Origin: Nitrospira sp.
Lineage (GTDB): Bacteria > Nitrospirota > Nitrospiria > Nitrospirales > Nitrospiraceae
Assembly (NCBI GenBank): GCA_024998565.1
Contig: JACOEM010000001.1
Span: 186,001-250,000 of the forward strand
Direction: 5' to 3'
Length of the DNA stretch: 64,000 nucleotides
In this document: in pieces, positions 37,420-46,783 of the stretch
Numbering within the stretch: the stretch's first letter is position 1
How the letters are laid out: every line of letters begins with the position of its first letter
Notes under the pieces: model-generated
Databases searched by the model: none
Told to the model about the DNA's origin: nothing
The model's input: only the letters and a program-made list of their open reading frames with translations
Made by a program: the position numbers and the translations under genes

Positions 37420-39075
37420 ATGATCACACATGACATCTTGATCGTCGGAGCGGGACTCGCCGGAATGCGGGCGGCTATTGCCGCACCGCCTGACCTCAAT
37501 GTGGCACTCCTCTCCAAGGTTCATCCGGTCCGCAGCCACTCCGTGGCCGCCCAAGGCGGGATTAACGCGGCCATCGGGGAGCAGGACTCCTGGGAAGCCC
37601 ATGCCTATGACACGGCCAAGGGGGGACTTTACCTGGGCGATCAGGATGCGATCGAGGCCATGTGCCGGGAAGCCCCGCAAGACATTTTAGAGCTTGAACG
37701 CATGGGTGTGATCTTCAGCCGCACCCCGGAAGGGCGAATCGCCCAACGGCCGTTCGGGGGAGCCGGATTTCCACGAACCTGCTATGCCGCCGACCGCACC
37801 GGACACGCGCTGTTGCACGCCATGTACGAGCAGCTGATGAAGCGACGATGCCGGGTGTACGAAGAATGGTACGTCACGGCGTTGCTGGTCGAACAGGGCC
37901 ATTGTTGCGGAGTGGTGGCCTGGGATCTGGTCCATGGAGGATTGCAGGTCTTGCGTGCAAAGGCCGTCATTCTTGCCACCGGCGGGAGCGGCCGCGTCTT
38001 TTCGACCAGCACGAATGCCGTCATTAACACCGGAGACGGCATGGCCCTGGCCTATCGCGCGGGCCTCCCGCTGGAAGACATGGAGTTCGTCCAGTTCCAT
38101 CCGACCACCTTGAAAGACACTGGCATTCTGATCACCGAGGGCGCGCGCGGCGAAGGCGGCTATTTGCTGAACACGCTCGGCGAGCGGTTCATGAAACGGT
38201 ATGCGCCGGAGCAGATGGAGCTGGCGACCCGCTCCACGGTGTCGCTGGCCATCGGCCAGGAGATTCAAGAAGGACGAGGCGTCGACGGCTGCGTCTTACT
38301 CGATCTTCGGCACCTCGGCCGCGCCCGCATTCTGGAGCGGCTCCCGCAGATTCGAGAGTTGGCCCTGGAATTCGCCGGACTCGATCCGATCGAAACACCC
38401 ATCCCCATTCGACCCGGCGCCCATTACCAAATGGGCGGCGTGAAAACCAACGCTTGGGGAGAAACCGACCTGCCGGGACTCTTCGCCGCAGGCGAATGCG
38501 CGTGCGTCAGTGTGCACGGAGCCAATCGCCTGGGAGGGAATTCCCTCCTCGAAACCATTGTCTTCGGGCGCCGTGCCGGCACGAGAGCCGCCGACGCGAT
38601 CCGCGACTATGACCTGCAACCGGTTCCCGAAGAAGTCCTCAAGAGTGAAGAACAGCGCCTGAATACCTTGCTGACCAATCCAGGCCCGGAGCGGGCCTGG
38701 CAGATACGGGATGATCTCGGTAAGACCATGAGCCTCAATCTAGGCATCTTCCGCACCAAACAGTCCATGCAAGAGGCTCTGGGGGCCATTCAAGCCCTCA
38801 AGGCCCGTGCAAACCGGATGTGCGTTCAGGACAAAGGACGGATCTTCAACACCGACCTGATCCAGGCGCTTGAACTCCAGTGCCTACTCGACATCGCGGA
38901 CACCATCGTCGTGAGCGCTCTCGGACGGGAAGAAAGCCGCGGGGCCCACTACCGGGCCGATTTCCCGACTCGAAACGACAGTGCCTGGCTCCGGCACACC
39001 GTCAGCCACCGTCGGGAGGACGGCCCGCAGCTGAGCTATGCCCCCGTCACCATTACACGATTCCCGCCCGCATAA
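37420..39075 (+). CDS. Succinate dehydrogenase/fumarate reductase flavoprotein subunit
   Basis: This FAD subunit interconverts succinate and fumarate in the reductive or oxidative TCA cycle. From the ATG at 37420 it has 551 residues. The dinucleotide fold is [16 protein letters not shown] and the FAD-attachment histidine is in [36 protein letters not shown] and [20 protein letters not shown] are active-site and FAD blocks. An ATG at 37363 would add 19 residues. No iron-sulfur or membrane subunit gene is adjacent, which is unusual. L-aspartate oxidase is a less likely alternative. Confidence 0.85.
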   Translation: MITHDILIVGAGLAGMRAAIAAPPDLNVALLSKVHPVRSHSVAAQGGINAAIGEQDSWEAHAYDTAKGGLYLGDQDAIEAMCREAPQDILELERMGVIFSRTPEGRIAQRPFGGAGFPRTCYAADRTGHALLHAMYEQLMKRRCRVYEEWYVTALLVEQGHCCGVVAWDLVHGGLQVLRAKAVILATGGSGRVFSTSTNAVINTGDGMALAYRAGLPLEDMEFVQFHPTTLKDTGILITEGARGEGGYLLNTLGERFMKRYAPEQMELATRSTVSLAIGQEIQEGRGVDGCVLLDLRHLGRARILERLPQIRELALEFAGLDPIETPIPIRPGAHYQMGGVKTNAWGETDLPGLFAAGECACVSVHGANRLGGNSLLETIVFGRRAGTRAADAIRDYDLQPVPEEVLKSEEQRLNTLLTNPGPERAWQIRDDLGKTMSLNLGIFRTKQSMQEALGAIQALKARANRMCVQDKGRIFNTDLIQALELQCLLDIADTIVVSALGREESRGAHYRADFPTRNDSAWLRHTVSHRREDGPQLSYAPVTITRFPPA

Positions 39076-39252
39076 CGCCTCAATCTCCGCATAACCACTC
39101 CTCTGTACGGTGAGACGTCTCTGAGACGGCCCGGCTCAGGCCGTCGGACCGGTTGCGCTCCTACCGTTTTGCGCTATCCTTTTCAATAATCACCGATCGC
39201 TCCACTCGCGGGACCGTCCACAATACGCCCGGGCGAAGGGTCGTTAGGCACC

Positions 39253-40566
39253 ATGGCAACCGTTCACCCAGGCACAGCGATATCTGCGTCCGCCATCCCT
39301 TCGCCGTCGGATTCGACGCAGGCCTTCGTCTGCCCCTTCTGCCAAACCGTCACCTCTTGCTCGCCTGTCGCCGGCATCCCCCTGCATCAATGTGCCTGTC
39401 ACTCCTGCAACGAAAATCTGCTGATTCTCAACCATGACGGGCAACCAGCCGATGAAGACATGGTCGCCCCATCGTCAGCCGGCGGGCCTGATGCCGCCGA
39501 CATGTCACGGCGTCTCGTAGGTCTCGCTGTGGCTCTGCTGGCCTGCGTCTTGAATTATGCCCTGCTGGCCGGCATGGCGTCCTGGATGTTCAATCAGATC
39601 AAATCGACGCATGATCCCTATGACATCGATGAATTGACGCTCTCCCCGATTATCTTGAAAGCCAACGGTTGGACAGCGCTTCACCTCGCAGCGGCACGAG
39701 GAGATGTCTCTGAGGTGACGTCGCTGCTGGAAGACGGGAGCCCGGTCGACCGACACAATAACAATGGACGAACGGCCTTGTTCGAAGCAGCAAAGCGCGG
39801 TCAGACACCGGTGGTCACGGTGCTGCTTCAATATGGAGCCAATCCCAACGCGAAGATGAAGCAAAACATGACCGCGCTACTGACGGCGGCTGAGCACGGA
39901 CATGCCGACACCATTGCCGTGCTCCTGTCCAACAGCGCCGATCTCAATGCACTGTGCACCTGTGGCGATTCGGCGCTACACCGGGCCGTACGGAAAGGGC
40001 ATCTGGCTGCCGCTCAAATCCTGCTGGAGCAGGGCATCGCCGCAAACCAAAAGAGCCATGGAGAGACCGCCCTTGAGATCGCGCAGCATGACGAGGATCG
40101 GGAATTGATCGAGCTGCTGCGCGCGCACGGAGGCAGAGAATTCTCCCAGGCCAAGGCCCATCGTGCCCAAGGCGTAGCCTTCCAGAAGAAGGGGCAGGTC
40201 GATAAGGCGCTTTTCGCATACGCCGAAGCCCTGAACCTGGACCCGGATGACCCGGAAGCCTATTTCGACCGCGGCACCGCGCTGCTCGAAAAGGACTCCC
40301 CCGATGAAGCACTCATCGCCTTTCACGCCGCGATCCGCCTCAATTCAACCTTCATCGAGGCCTATAGCGCCGCGGCCTCGGTACACGTCGCGCGCCGACA
40401 GTGGGACCAGGCCTCAGCCTTGTGGGACCGATACCTGGCACAACGGCCACAGGACGGCCGCGCCCATTTTGAACGAGCGATCGTCAAACGGTCGAAGGGG
40501 GACAGCAAAGGTTTCTTGCAGGAACTGCAACAGGCCTGCACCTTCGGGCATCGGGCGGCCTGCTGA
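39253..40566 (+). CDS. Ankyrin-TPR membrane protein with N-terminal zinc ribbon
   Basis: The protein has 437 residues. Two CxxC pairs lie at about residues 28-58 (FVCPFCQ and CHSCNENLLIL), forming a probable zinc ribbon. One membrane helix (VGLAVALLACVLNYALLAGM) lies near residue 90. Four ankyrin repeats follow (for example GWTALHLAAARGDVSEVTSL and NMTALLTAAEHGHADTIAVL), then TPR units (AYAEALNLDPDDPEAYFDRG). It is a protein-binding scaffold tethered to the membrane. The DUF898 gene follows after three bases and the M48 peptidase gene is third in the operon. Confidence 0.78.
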   Translation: MATVHPGTAISASAIPSPSDSTQAFVCPFCQTVTSCSPVAGIPLHQCACHSCNENLLILNHDGQPADEDMVAPSSAGGPDAADMSRRLVGLAVALLACVLNYALLAGMASWMFNQIKSTHDPYDIDELTLSPIILKANGWTALHLAAARGDVSEVTSLLEDGSPVDRHNNNGRTALFEAAKRGQTPVVTVLLQYGANPNAKMKQNMTALLTAAEHGHADTIAVLLSNSADLNALCTCGDSALHRAVRKGHLAAAQILLEQGIAANQKSHGETALEIAQHDEDRELIELLRAHGGREFSQAKAHRAQGVAFQKKGQVDKALFAYAEALNLDPDDPEAYFDRGTALLEKDSPDEALIAFHAAIRLNSTFIEAYSAAASVHVARRQWDQASALWDRYLAQRPQDGRAHFERAIVKRSKGDSKGFLQELQQACTFGHRAAC

Positions 40567-40569
40567 ACC

Positions 40570-41838
40570 ATGACCACCACCGACGCGCAGAGCGAGACCG
40601 CCGACCACTCCCCAAGCGTAACCTGCAATCGCTGCCTCGGTCGCTATCGGATTCGCGACGCACGTCGATTGACGGGCAGATCCCGAAGCCTCTGCCCGAC
40701 TTGCGGGGCACGATTCGCCGTCGTGGTCGCCGCGCCTGCTGTAAATCAACGACAAATTGAAGGACAGGTCCCTTCGCCGGCGCTCCTCCAGCCTCTGGCA
40801 TCCGATGCCCCTGAATCCACCCCCTCAATACAACGCGGGTCCTTTCATGGAGTCGGCGGCACCTTGCTGGGCATGCAGATCGTCAACGTCTGCCTGACCA
40901 TCGTCACCCTTGGCGCTTATCACTTTTGGGCCAAAGCGAAGATCCGCCGGTACCTGTTCAGTCAAACCTCATTCGCGGGAGACCGGTTTGTCTATCACGG
41001 CACCGGAAAAGAACTGTATCAGGGGTTCCTGAAAGCGATGGTGGTCTTCGGCATTCCCTATTTTTCGTTAGGCGCCGCACAGAGCTTGCTGGCCCTCCCG
41101 CAATCGGTCGACGTCATCTTGCAAGCGATGGCGGCTCTGGTGCTGTTCCTCTATGTCCCGATCGCCATCGTCAATGCGCGGCGGTATCGCTGCACCCGCA
41201 CCTCCTGGCGAGGCATCCGGTTCTCGTTTCGAGGACGGACGGCGGACTTCCTGAAGCTCTATTTCAAAGGGTGGCTCTTCACCGTTCTGACCCTGGGCAC
41301 CTACTATCCCTATTTCCAGACGCAGCGGCAGGCATTTCTCCACTCCCACACCTATTTCGGCAATCAGCAGTTTCGGTTTACCGGACACGGATCGGGCCTG
41401 ATGGTGCCCTTTGCCGTCACACTCTTCACCACCTACGCGGTACTGTGCTTATGCGGCCTCGCCTTGGCCCTCCAGTTGACGAACGCCGGGCTCACGCTGC
41501 TCCTGATTCCCTTCGTGCTCGGTCCGGTGTGGGTGTGGTTGCTCGGGCAGAAACAGAAGTATTACTGGGATCACACCACGTTCGGCGAAGCACGATTTTC
41601 ATCCAGCATCACCTGGCAAAAACTATTCGGCCTTTATCTCGGCAACCTTGCTCTCTTGCTGCTCACGTTGGGGTGGGCCTGGCCATGGGTGACCGTCCGG
41701 AACGCCCGCTTCTTCACCGGCACGCTTTCGTTGCAGGGTGTGACGGATCTCGATCGCGTTCTGCAAGACACCACCGAAACGTCCGTCACCGGCGAAGGCC
41801 TGTCGAACCTGCTCGACACCGGCTTCGATATGGACTAA
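40570..41838 (+). CDS. DUF898 (YjgN-like) membrane protein with zinc ribbon
   Basis: The protein has 422 residues. An N-terminal zinc ribbon (CNRCLGRYRIRDARRLTG and LCPTCGARFAV) is followed by about six membrane helices and repeated family blocks of the type VTLGAYHFWAKAKIRRYLFS, LGTYYPYFQTQRQAFLHSHT and TLGWAWPWVTVRNARFFTGT. DUF898 function is unknown. The combination with a ribbon resembles that of the ankyrin protein upstream, and both are only 3-6 bases from their neighbours. Confidence 0.82.
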   Translation: MTTTDAQSETADHSPSVTCNRCLGRYRIRDARRLTGRSRSLCPTCGARFAVVVAAPAVNQRQIEGQVPSPALLQPLASDAPESTPSIQRGSFHGVGGTLLGMQIVNVCLTIVTLGAYHFWAKAKIRRYLFSQTSFAGDRFVYHGTGKELYQGFLKAMVVFGIPYFSLGAAQSLLALPQSVDVILQAMAALVLFLYVPIAIVNARRYRCTRTSWRGIRFSFRGRTADFLKLYFKGWLFTVLTLGTYYPYFQTQRQAFLHSHTYFGNQQFRFTGHGSGLMVPFAVTLFTTYAVLCLCGLALALQLTNAGLTLLLIPFVLGPVWVWLLGQKQKYYWDHTTFGEARFSSSITWQKLFGLYLGNLALLLLTLGWAWPWVTVRNARFFTGTLSLQGVTDLDRVLQDTTETSVTGEGLSNLLDTGFDMD

Positions 41839-41843
41839 CCCGC

Positions 41844-42986
41844 ATGCCCACCAGCCGGAGCGCCTTCTATCTCGACGGTCGCACGGCCACGCGCCATCGT
41901 GTCACCCTCACAGTCACCCCCGCGACCCTGCACATTGCGATGCCCGACGGCAGTGCCAAACAATGGCCCTATGACGAGATACGCCAGACGCAGGGGACGT
42001 ACCGGGGCGAGCCGGTCCGCCTGGAATTCGGGCCTGAACCGGCCGAAACCATCGTCATTTCCACAGCCGCGTTGCTGAGGGACATTCACGGGGCGGCACC
42101 GGCTCTCGCACGGCACTTCCATAACCCGGCCAGACGAAACGCGCGCATCGGTTGGACCCTCTGTGCCGCAGTCGGCGTCGCTCTCATGGTCGTGGGTCTC
42201 TATCGATGGGGCATCCCCGGTATCGCCTCCGCCGCGACGCCCTTTATCCCCGTAGCGTGGGAAGAATCCCTGGGCCGGCAGGTCGTCGCACACCTTGCGC
42301 CGGAAACACAGCAGTGTCGCAATCCGGAGCGACTGCGCAAACTCGACCTCATCGTGCAAACGCTGGCCGCCACACATCCTGAGTCCCCCTATCGGATCAC
42401 CCTCTCCGTCGTCGATGACCCGACCGTCAACGCATTCGCCGCACCAGGCGGCCGGGTGGTGATTCTCCGCGGCCTGCTGGAACGCACAGCCAGCCCGGAT
42501 CAACTGGCCGGCGTGCTCGCCCATGAACTCCAACATATCTATCAACGCCATACGACCAAGGCCATTCTGGAACAGACAGCCGCCACGTTGCTGCTGACCG
42601 CCGTCTCCGGCGACCTGTCCGGCGGGCTCGCCTGGGGCCTCGAAGGCGCGCGCACGATGGGTTCGTTGCACTATAGCCGTACTCATGAAACGGAGGCCGA
42701 TCTCGAAGGACTTCGTATGATGCAGGCCGCCCGCTTCGATCCCGCCGCCATGATTGCCTTCTATGGAACCATGGAGAGAGGCGCCCAGGATCAGGTCGGG
42801 CCACCTGCCTTCCTCTCCACCCATCCCGACATGGGGGAACGGCTCGCCACGCTCATCGCACTGGCCGGCCCTCCTCCGTCCGACGCCCAACGGCTTCTTC
42901 CCGGAGAAGACTGGAACGATATACGCTCGCTTTGTCGCATACAGGCCGGCGGGCCTTCCGCCTCAGCCTCCCCCGACCGGCCTTAG
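41844..42986 (+). CDS. M48 family metalloprotease with N-terminal PH-like region
   Basis: From the ATG at 41844 the protein has 380 residues. The first 90 residues form a beta-rich PH-like region, then one membrane helix (GWTLCAAVGVALMVVGLYRW), then the protease. The zinc site is LAHELQHIYQRHTT (H227, H231) with the third ligand in THETEADLEGLRMM (E284). Members degrade misfolded membrane or outer-membrane proteins. It lies five bases after the DUF898 gene, a neighbour pair I also associate with proteobacteria. Confidence 0.85.
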   Translation: MPTSRSAFYLDGRTATRHRVTLTVTPATLHIAMPDGSAKQWPYDEIRQTQGTYRGEPVRLEFGPEPAETIVISTAALLRDIHGAAPALARHFHNPARRNARIGWTLCAAVGVALMVVGLYRWGIPGIASAATPFIPVAWEESLGRQVVAHLAPETQQCRNPERLRKLDLIVQTLAATHPESPYRITLSVVDDPTVNAFAAPGGRVVILRGLLERTASPDQLAGVLAHELQHIYQRHTTKAILEQTAATLLLTAVSGDLSGGLAWGLEGARTMGSLHYSRTHETEADLEGLRMMQAARFDPAAMIAFYGTMERGAQDQVGPPAFLSTHPDMGERLATLIALAGPPPSDAQRLLPGEDWNDIRSLCRIQAGGPSASASPDRP

Positions 42987-43002
42987 CTCCGCGATTCCCC
43001 TG

Positions 43003-43031
43003 CTCACAGATCCGACGGCCTCTGCTATAAT
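43003..43031 (+). promoter_or_regulatory. Promoter of the two-component operon
   Basis: CTCACA (43003-43008) and a perfect TATAAT (43026-43031) are separated by 17 bases. Transcription would start near 43037, about 18 bases before the response regulator ATG. Confidence 0.55.
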
Positions 43032-43054
43032 CCTCCGACTTGTGAGCTACACAC

Positions 43055-43726
43055 ATGCGCGTTCTCGTCGTTGAAGATGAAACCAAAGTAGGCTCCTTCA
43101 TCAAGCGAGCGCTTGAAGAGGAGAGTTACGCCGTCGATCTCTGCGAGGACGGCGCACAAGGCCTCGACATGGCCTTGAGCGGCAGTTACGACCTCATCAT
43201 GATCGATCTCATGCTGCCGAGCCTGCCCGGGCTGGAAGTACTCACGCGCCTCCGCAAAGAAAAGATTCAGACCCCGGTGCTGATCCTGACGGCGCAGTCA
43301 AAAGTGGATCAGCGGGTCAAGGGACTGGACGCCGGCGCGGACGACTACCTCACGAAGCCCTTCGCCATCGATGAATTGCTCGCGCGGGTGCGAGCCCTGT
43401 TGCGACGCGGCACGGCCGAATCCTCCGGTACGCTCCAGATCGACGATCTCCTGCTCAATCCGGCCACACGCGAAGTCACGCGCGGCGGACAACGCATCGA
43501 CTTGACGGTGAAGGAATATGCGCTGCTGGAATATTTCATGCGTCATGCCGGGCGAGTGCTGACTCGTCCTATGATTTCCGACCATGTCTGGAATCAAGAC
43601 TTCGACACCTTCACCAACGTCATCGACGTCTATGTGAACTACCTGCGGAATAAGATCGATCGCGGACGCGCGCGAAAGTTGATCCATACGATTCGAGGGA
43701 GTGGGTACATGCTCAAGGTGGACTGA
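43055..43726 (+). CDS. OmpR/PhoB-family response regulator
   Basis: The protein has 223 residues: a receiver domain with phosphoacceptor D51 (IMIDLMLPSLPG), T/K switch residues in ILTAQSK and LTKPFAIDELLARVRALLRR, and a C-terminal winged helix (LTVKEYALLEYFMRHAG, IDVYVNYLRNKID). It is a DNA-binding transcription regulator. Its stop overlaps the kinase start by one base. The htrA gene behind the kinase is a plausible target, but no operator was identified. Confidence 0.93.
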   Translation: MRVLVVEDETKVGSFIKRALEEESYAVDLCEDGAQGLDMALSGSYDLIMIDLMLPSLPGLEVLTRLRKEKIQTPVLILTAQSKVDQRVKGLDAGADDYLTKPFAIDELLARVRALLRRGTAESSGTLQIDDLLLNPATREVTRGGQRIDLTVKEYALLEYFMRHAGRVLTRPMISDHVWNQDFDTFTNVIDVYVNYLRNKIDRGRARKLIHTIRGSGYMLKVD

Positions 43727-45129
43727 TGCCGCTTCGAGTCCGGCTGACACTCTGGTACGGAACGGCCCTGGCCCTCATCCTGCTGACCTTTTCCGTGGTG
43801 CTCTATACGATCACAGCGCGCGGCCTCCGGGATCAAGTCGATGAGTCGCTCCAAGAAACCGCCTCGGCAGCCGTGCGTTCACTGGAGAAGCGCGGATTTC
43901 TCCCCTTGATCGACGAAGACGCGCTATTGAGCCAATTCCCCGAATTGACCCGCATCGACAAATTCTTCCAGATCTTCAGTCCCACCGGCACCATCACCAT
44001 CCGCTCCCCCAACATCCGGCAGCATGACGTGCCCTTGAGCCGCCACGCGCTGGAAGCCGCCTTTACGGGCAGCACCGTGTTCGAATCGGCCAGATATCCC
44101 AACGAACCTCCTCTCCGCCTGGTCTCCGTTCCCATCATCTACCGTGGTTCCCTGCTCTATATCGTGCAAGTCGGGACCACCCTCGAAGGAGTTGAGGAAA
44201 CCCTTCGCCGGTTCTTGCTCGTCCTGGTGGTGATGGCGCCGATCGCTCTGGTCGTCTCATTGGTGGGAGGATGGTTTCTGGCCGGACGCGCCCTCCGGCC
44301 CGTCGATTCCATTACCATCGCCGCGCAACGCATTGCCGCAGGCGACCTGACACAGCGCCTGACCTCAGAACGCTCCACGGATGAAATCGGACGACTCACC
44401 GATACCTTCAACAACATGATCGCGCGCCTGGAAACCTCCTTCGCACAAATCCGGCAATTCAGCAGCGATGCCTCGCACGAACTCCGGACCCCGCTGACCG
44501 TCATGAAGGGCGAAAGCGAGCTGGTCCTCCGTCGTCCTCGTCCGGTCGAAGACTATATCGCCGTCCTGGAAAGCAACCTGGAGGAAATCGACCGGATGTC
44601 GCGCATCGTTGAGGAACTCCTCTTCCTCTCACGGGCGGATCTGGGCCAGGTCAAAACAGACTGTGAGCCGGTTCGCCTGGAAGCCTTGGTGGAAGATATC
44701 CAGCGTCAAGCCTGCCTGCTCGGTCAAGAGCGTGGGGTAGACGTAATCATGGGCACCATTCAACCGGCAACCGTCCGCGGCGACGAACTCCGCCTGCGGG
44801 AACTCATTCTGAACATCGTCGATAATGCCGTGAAATACTCCTACCCGCAGGGCACGGTGGATATCGATCTGCTGGTGGAAGGCCGCACCGCGCGCCTTTC
44901 AGTGCGAGATCACGGAATCGGCATCCCCCAGGACGCGCACAAACAAATTTTTGACCGGTTCTTCCGCACCGACGACGCGCGCGCCCACACGAAAAAGGGG
45001 ACCGGGCTCGGCCTCGCCATCTGCGCCTGGATTGCCGAGGCACACCACGGGCACATCGAGGTCCAGAGCGAAGTCGGCAAAGGATCGACCTTCACCATCG
45101 TGCTGCCCCTCGCTCCTCCGACAGCTTAA
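43726..45129 (+). CDS. Sensor histidine kinase
   Basis: The inner-membrane kinase has 467 residues. Two membrane helices (about residues 12-33 and 160-185) border a periplasmic sensor of about 125 residues. HAMP follows, then the phosphoacceptor H251 in FSSDASHELRTPLTVMKGE. The ATPase has N box ILNIVDNAVKYS, G1 VRDHGIGIPQDA and G2 GTGLGLAICAWIAEAHHG. It would phosphorylate the regulator encoded just upstream. The sensor part matches no family I can name. Confidence 0.92.
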   Translation: MPLRVRLTLWYGTALALILLTFSVVLYTITARGLRDQVDESLQETASAAVRSLEKRGFLPLIDEDALLSQFPELTRIDKFFQIFSPTGTITIRSPNIRQHDVPLSRHALEAAFTGSTVFESARYPNEPPLRLVSVPIIYRGSLLYIVQVGTTLEGVEETLRRFLLVLVVMAPIALVVSLVGGWFLAGRALRPVDSITIAAQRIAAGDLTQRLTSERSTDEIGRLTDTFNNMIARLETSFAQIRQFSSDASHELRTPLTVMKGESELVLRRPRPVEDYIAVLESNLEEIDRMSRIVEELLFLSRADLGQVKTDCEPVRLEALVEDIQRQACLLGQERGVDVIMGTIQPATVRGDELRLRELILNIVDNAVKYSYPQGTVDIDLLVEGRTARLSVRDHGIGIPQDAHKQIFDRFFRTDDARAHTKKGTGLGLAICAWIAEAHHGHIEVQSEVGKGSTFTIVLPLAPPTA

Positions 45130-45243
45130 CGACTTCTAATCCCTCGTTAATTGGTTTCTCATCCACGGTTGCTACCTTCCAGAGTGTCTGCTGCGGGATC
45201 TCTCCCGAGCACACCAATCACCGACTTCAGGAGGAGGAGCCCC

Positions 45244-46722
45244 ATGAAACGACCTACGCAGTCCGTCAGTGCCATTGCCGGCATCGCCGCCCTGGGCGCT
45301 GCCTTATTATGGAGTTATCTCCCGCTGACCACTTCACACGCCTCAAATCCGTCACCAGCGGCTGAGGAGCGCCCGGCGACGATGACGGGAATCTTGCCCG
45401 CAGCCGGATTTGCAGATGTCGCCAAGACGGTCACACCGGCCGTCGTGAACATCACCACGAGCGGCGCAGAAGAAGTGGCTGATTCCACACGCCCGCGCGG
45501 CCGGATGGAAGACTTTTTCGGATCGCCGTTCGGCCCGCGCCGGTTCGGGCCGCCGATGGAGCCCCGGGAACGCCGTGGCGGCGGGCAGGGATCGGGCGTG
45601 ATCGTCACCCCCGACGGATATGTACTGACGAACAACCACGTGATCGCCGGAGCGAAGACCGTCACCGTCACGCTTCCGGACAAGCGGGAATTCAAAGGGC
45701 GCATCGTCGGCAGTGACCCCAAGAGCGATATTGCCGTGGTCAAGATCGACGGCACTCAGCTTCCGACAGTGACGTGGGGCGACTCCAGCCGCCTCCAGGT
45801 CGGTGAATATGTGCTGGCTGTCGGGAACCCGTTTGGTTTGAACTCCACAGTCACCCTGGGCATTGTCAGCGCCCTCGGCCGCGGACACATGGGCATTACG
45901 CAGTACGAAGATTTCATTCAGACGGATGCCGCGATCAATCCAGGTAACAGCGGCGGCGCATTGGTGAACACCAGAGGTGAGTTGATCGGCATCAACACCG
46001 CGATCTTCTCTCAGACCGGCGGCTACCAGGGCGTCGGCTTCGCCGTCCCCACGGGCATGAGCAAACCGATCTATGAGAGCCTGGTCAAGACGGGGAAGGT
46101 CGTACGCGGGTACCTGGGCGTCGGGATACAGGATCTGAATCAGGAGTTAGCCAAGTCGTTCAACGTCAAAGGAAGTAACGGCGCGATCGTCACCGATGTA
46201 AAGGAAGAGGGACCTGCAGACAAGGCCGGCCTCAAGCAGGGAGACGTGATCCTGTCCTTTCAGGGAACTCCGATCGAAGATGCCGTCACCCTTCAGCGCG
46301 CCGTTACAAGAAGCTCGGTCGGCAGCAAGGCGACAGTCACCGTGATGCGAGAGGGTCGTGAAAAGGACCTGACCGTCACGATCGGTGAACTGCCGGACAA
46401 CCCGCAGGTCGCTAAGGCGGAGGCCGGTCCGTCGGAACAGCCGCTGGCCGGACTGGCTGTACAGGAGTTGGACCGGGAAACTGCCCAGGAGCTCGGGATC
46501 AAAGGCAACATTCACGGCGTCGTCGTCACGACCGTCGATCCAGAGAGCGACGCGGAGCGCGCCGGGTTAATGCCGGGCGACGTGATCCGGGAGATCAACC
46601 GCAAACCAGTCACCTCGATGAAAGATTTCGATCGGGCCGCATCGGACCTCAAGAAGGGGCAAACGGTGTTGGTGCTGGTGAATCGGAGAGGCGCGTCCCT
46701 GTACCTCAGCGCCAAGATCTAA
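45244..46722 (+). CDS. HtrA/DegP-type periplasmic serine protease
   Basis: The protein degrades or refolds damaged envelope proteins. From the ATG at 45244, with AGGAGGAG just before it, there are 492 residues. The signal region ends near TTSHAS. The triad is H132 (TNNHVIAGA), D162 (KSDIAVVKID) and S236 (NPGNSGGALVN). Two PDZ domains follow, each with the GYLGVG or ERAGLMPGDVIREIN type motif. The gene lies 114 bases behind the kinase; co-regulation as an envelope stress unit is likely. Confidence 0.93.
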   Translation: MKRPTQSVSAIAGIAALGAALLWSYLPLTTSHASNPSPAAEERPATMTGILPAAGFADVAKTVTPAVVNITTSGAEEVADSTRPRGRMEDFFGSPFGPRRFGPPMEPRERRGGGQGSGVIVTPDGYVLTNNHVIAGAKTVTVTLPDKREFKGRIVGSDPKSDIAVVKIDGTQLPTVTWGDSSRLQVGEYVLAVGNPFGLNSTVTLGIVSALGRGHMGITQYEDFIQTDAAINPGNSGGALVNTRGELIGINTAIFSQTGGYQGVGFAVPTGMSKPIYESLVKTGKVVRGYLGVGIQDLNQELAKSFNVKGSNGAIVTDVKEEGPADKAGLKQGDVILSFQGTPIEDAVTLQRAVTRSSVGSKATVTVMREGREKDLTVTIGELPDNPQVAKAEAGPSEQPLAGLAVQELDRETAQELGIKGNIHGVVVTTVDPESDAERAGLMPGDVIREINRKPVTSMKDFDRAASDLKKGQTVLVLVNRRGASLYLSAKI

Positions 46723-46739
46723 GCGCGTCCGGATAGAGC

Positions 46740-46783
46740 GGGGCAGGTGACTGGTGAGCGCAGGCTTATCGGTAGCCTGCCCC
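46740..46783. terminator. Nested hairpins between htrA and rimO 3' ends
   Basis: Arms GGGGCAGG (46740-46747) and CCTGCCCC (46776-46783) pair, and a competing inner hairpin GCAGGCT/AGCCTGC (46760-46766 and 46774-46780) has a 7-base loop. The structure lies 18 bases after the htrA stop and overlaps the last codons of convergent rimO. Only a modest T-rich stretch (TGATTTCTT) follows on the plus strand. Confidence 0.42.

Noticed and set aside
40926-41843. Upstream extension of the M48 protease frame
   Set aside because: It overlaps the DUF898 gene in another frame; the protease domain and a proper ATG begin at 41844.
41835-42890. Long minus-strand frame across the M48 protease gene
   Set aside because: Antisense shadow; Gly/Arg-rich with no motif, while the plus strand has an intact zinc protease.
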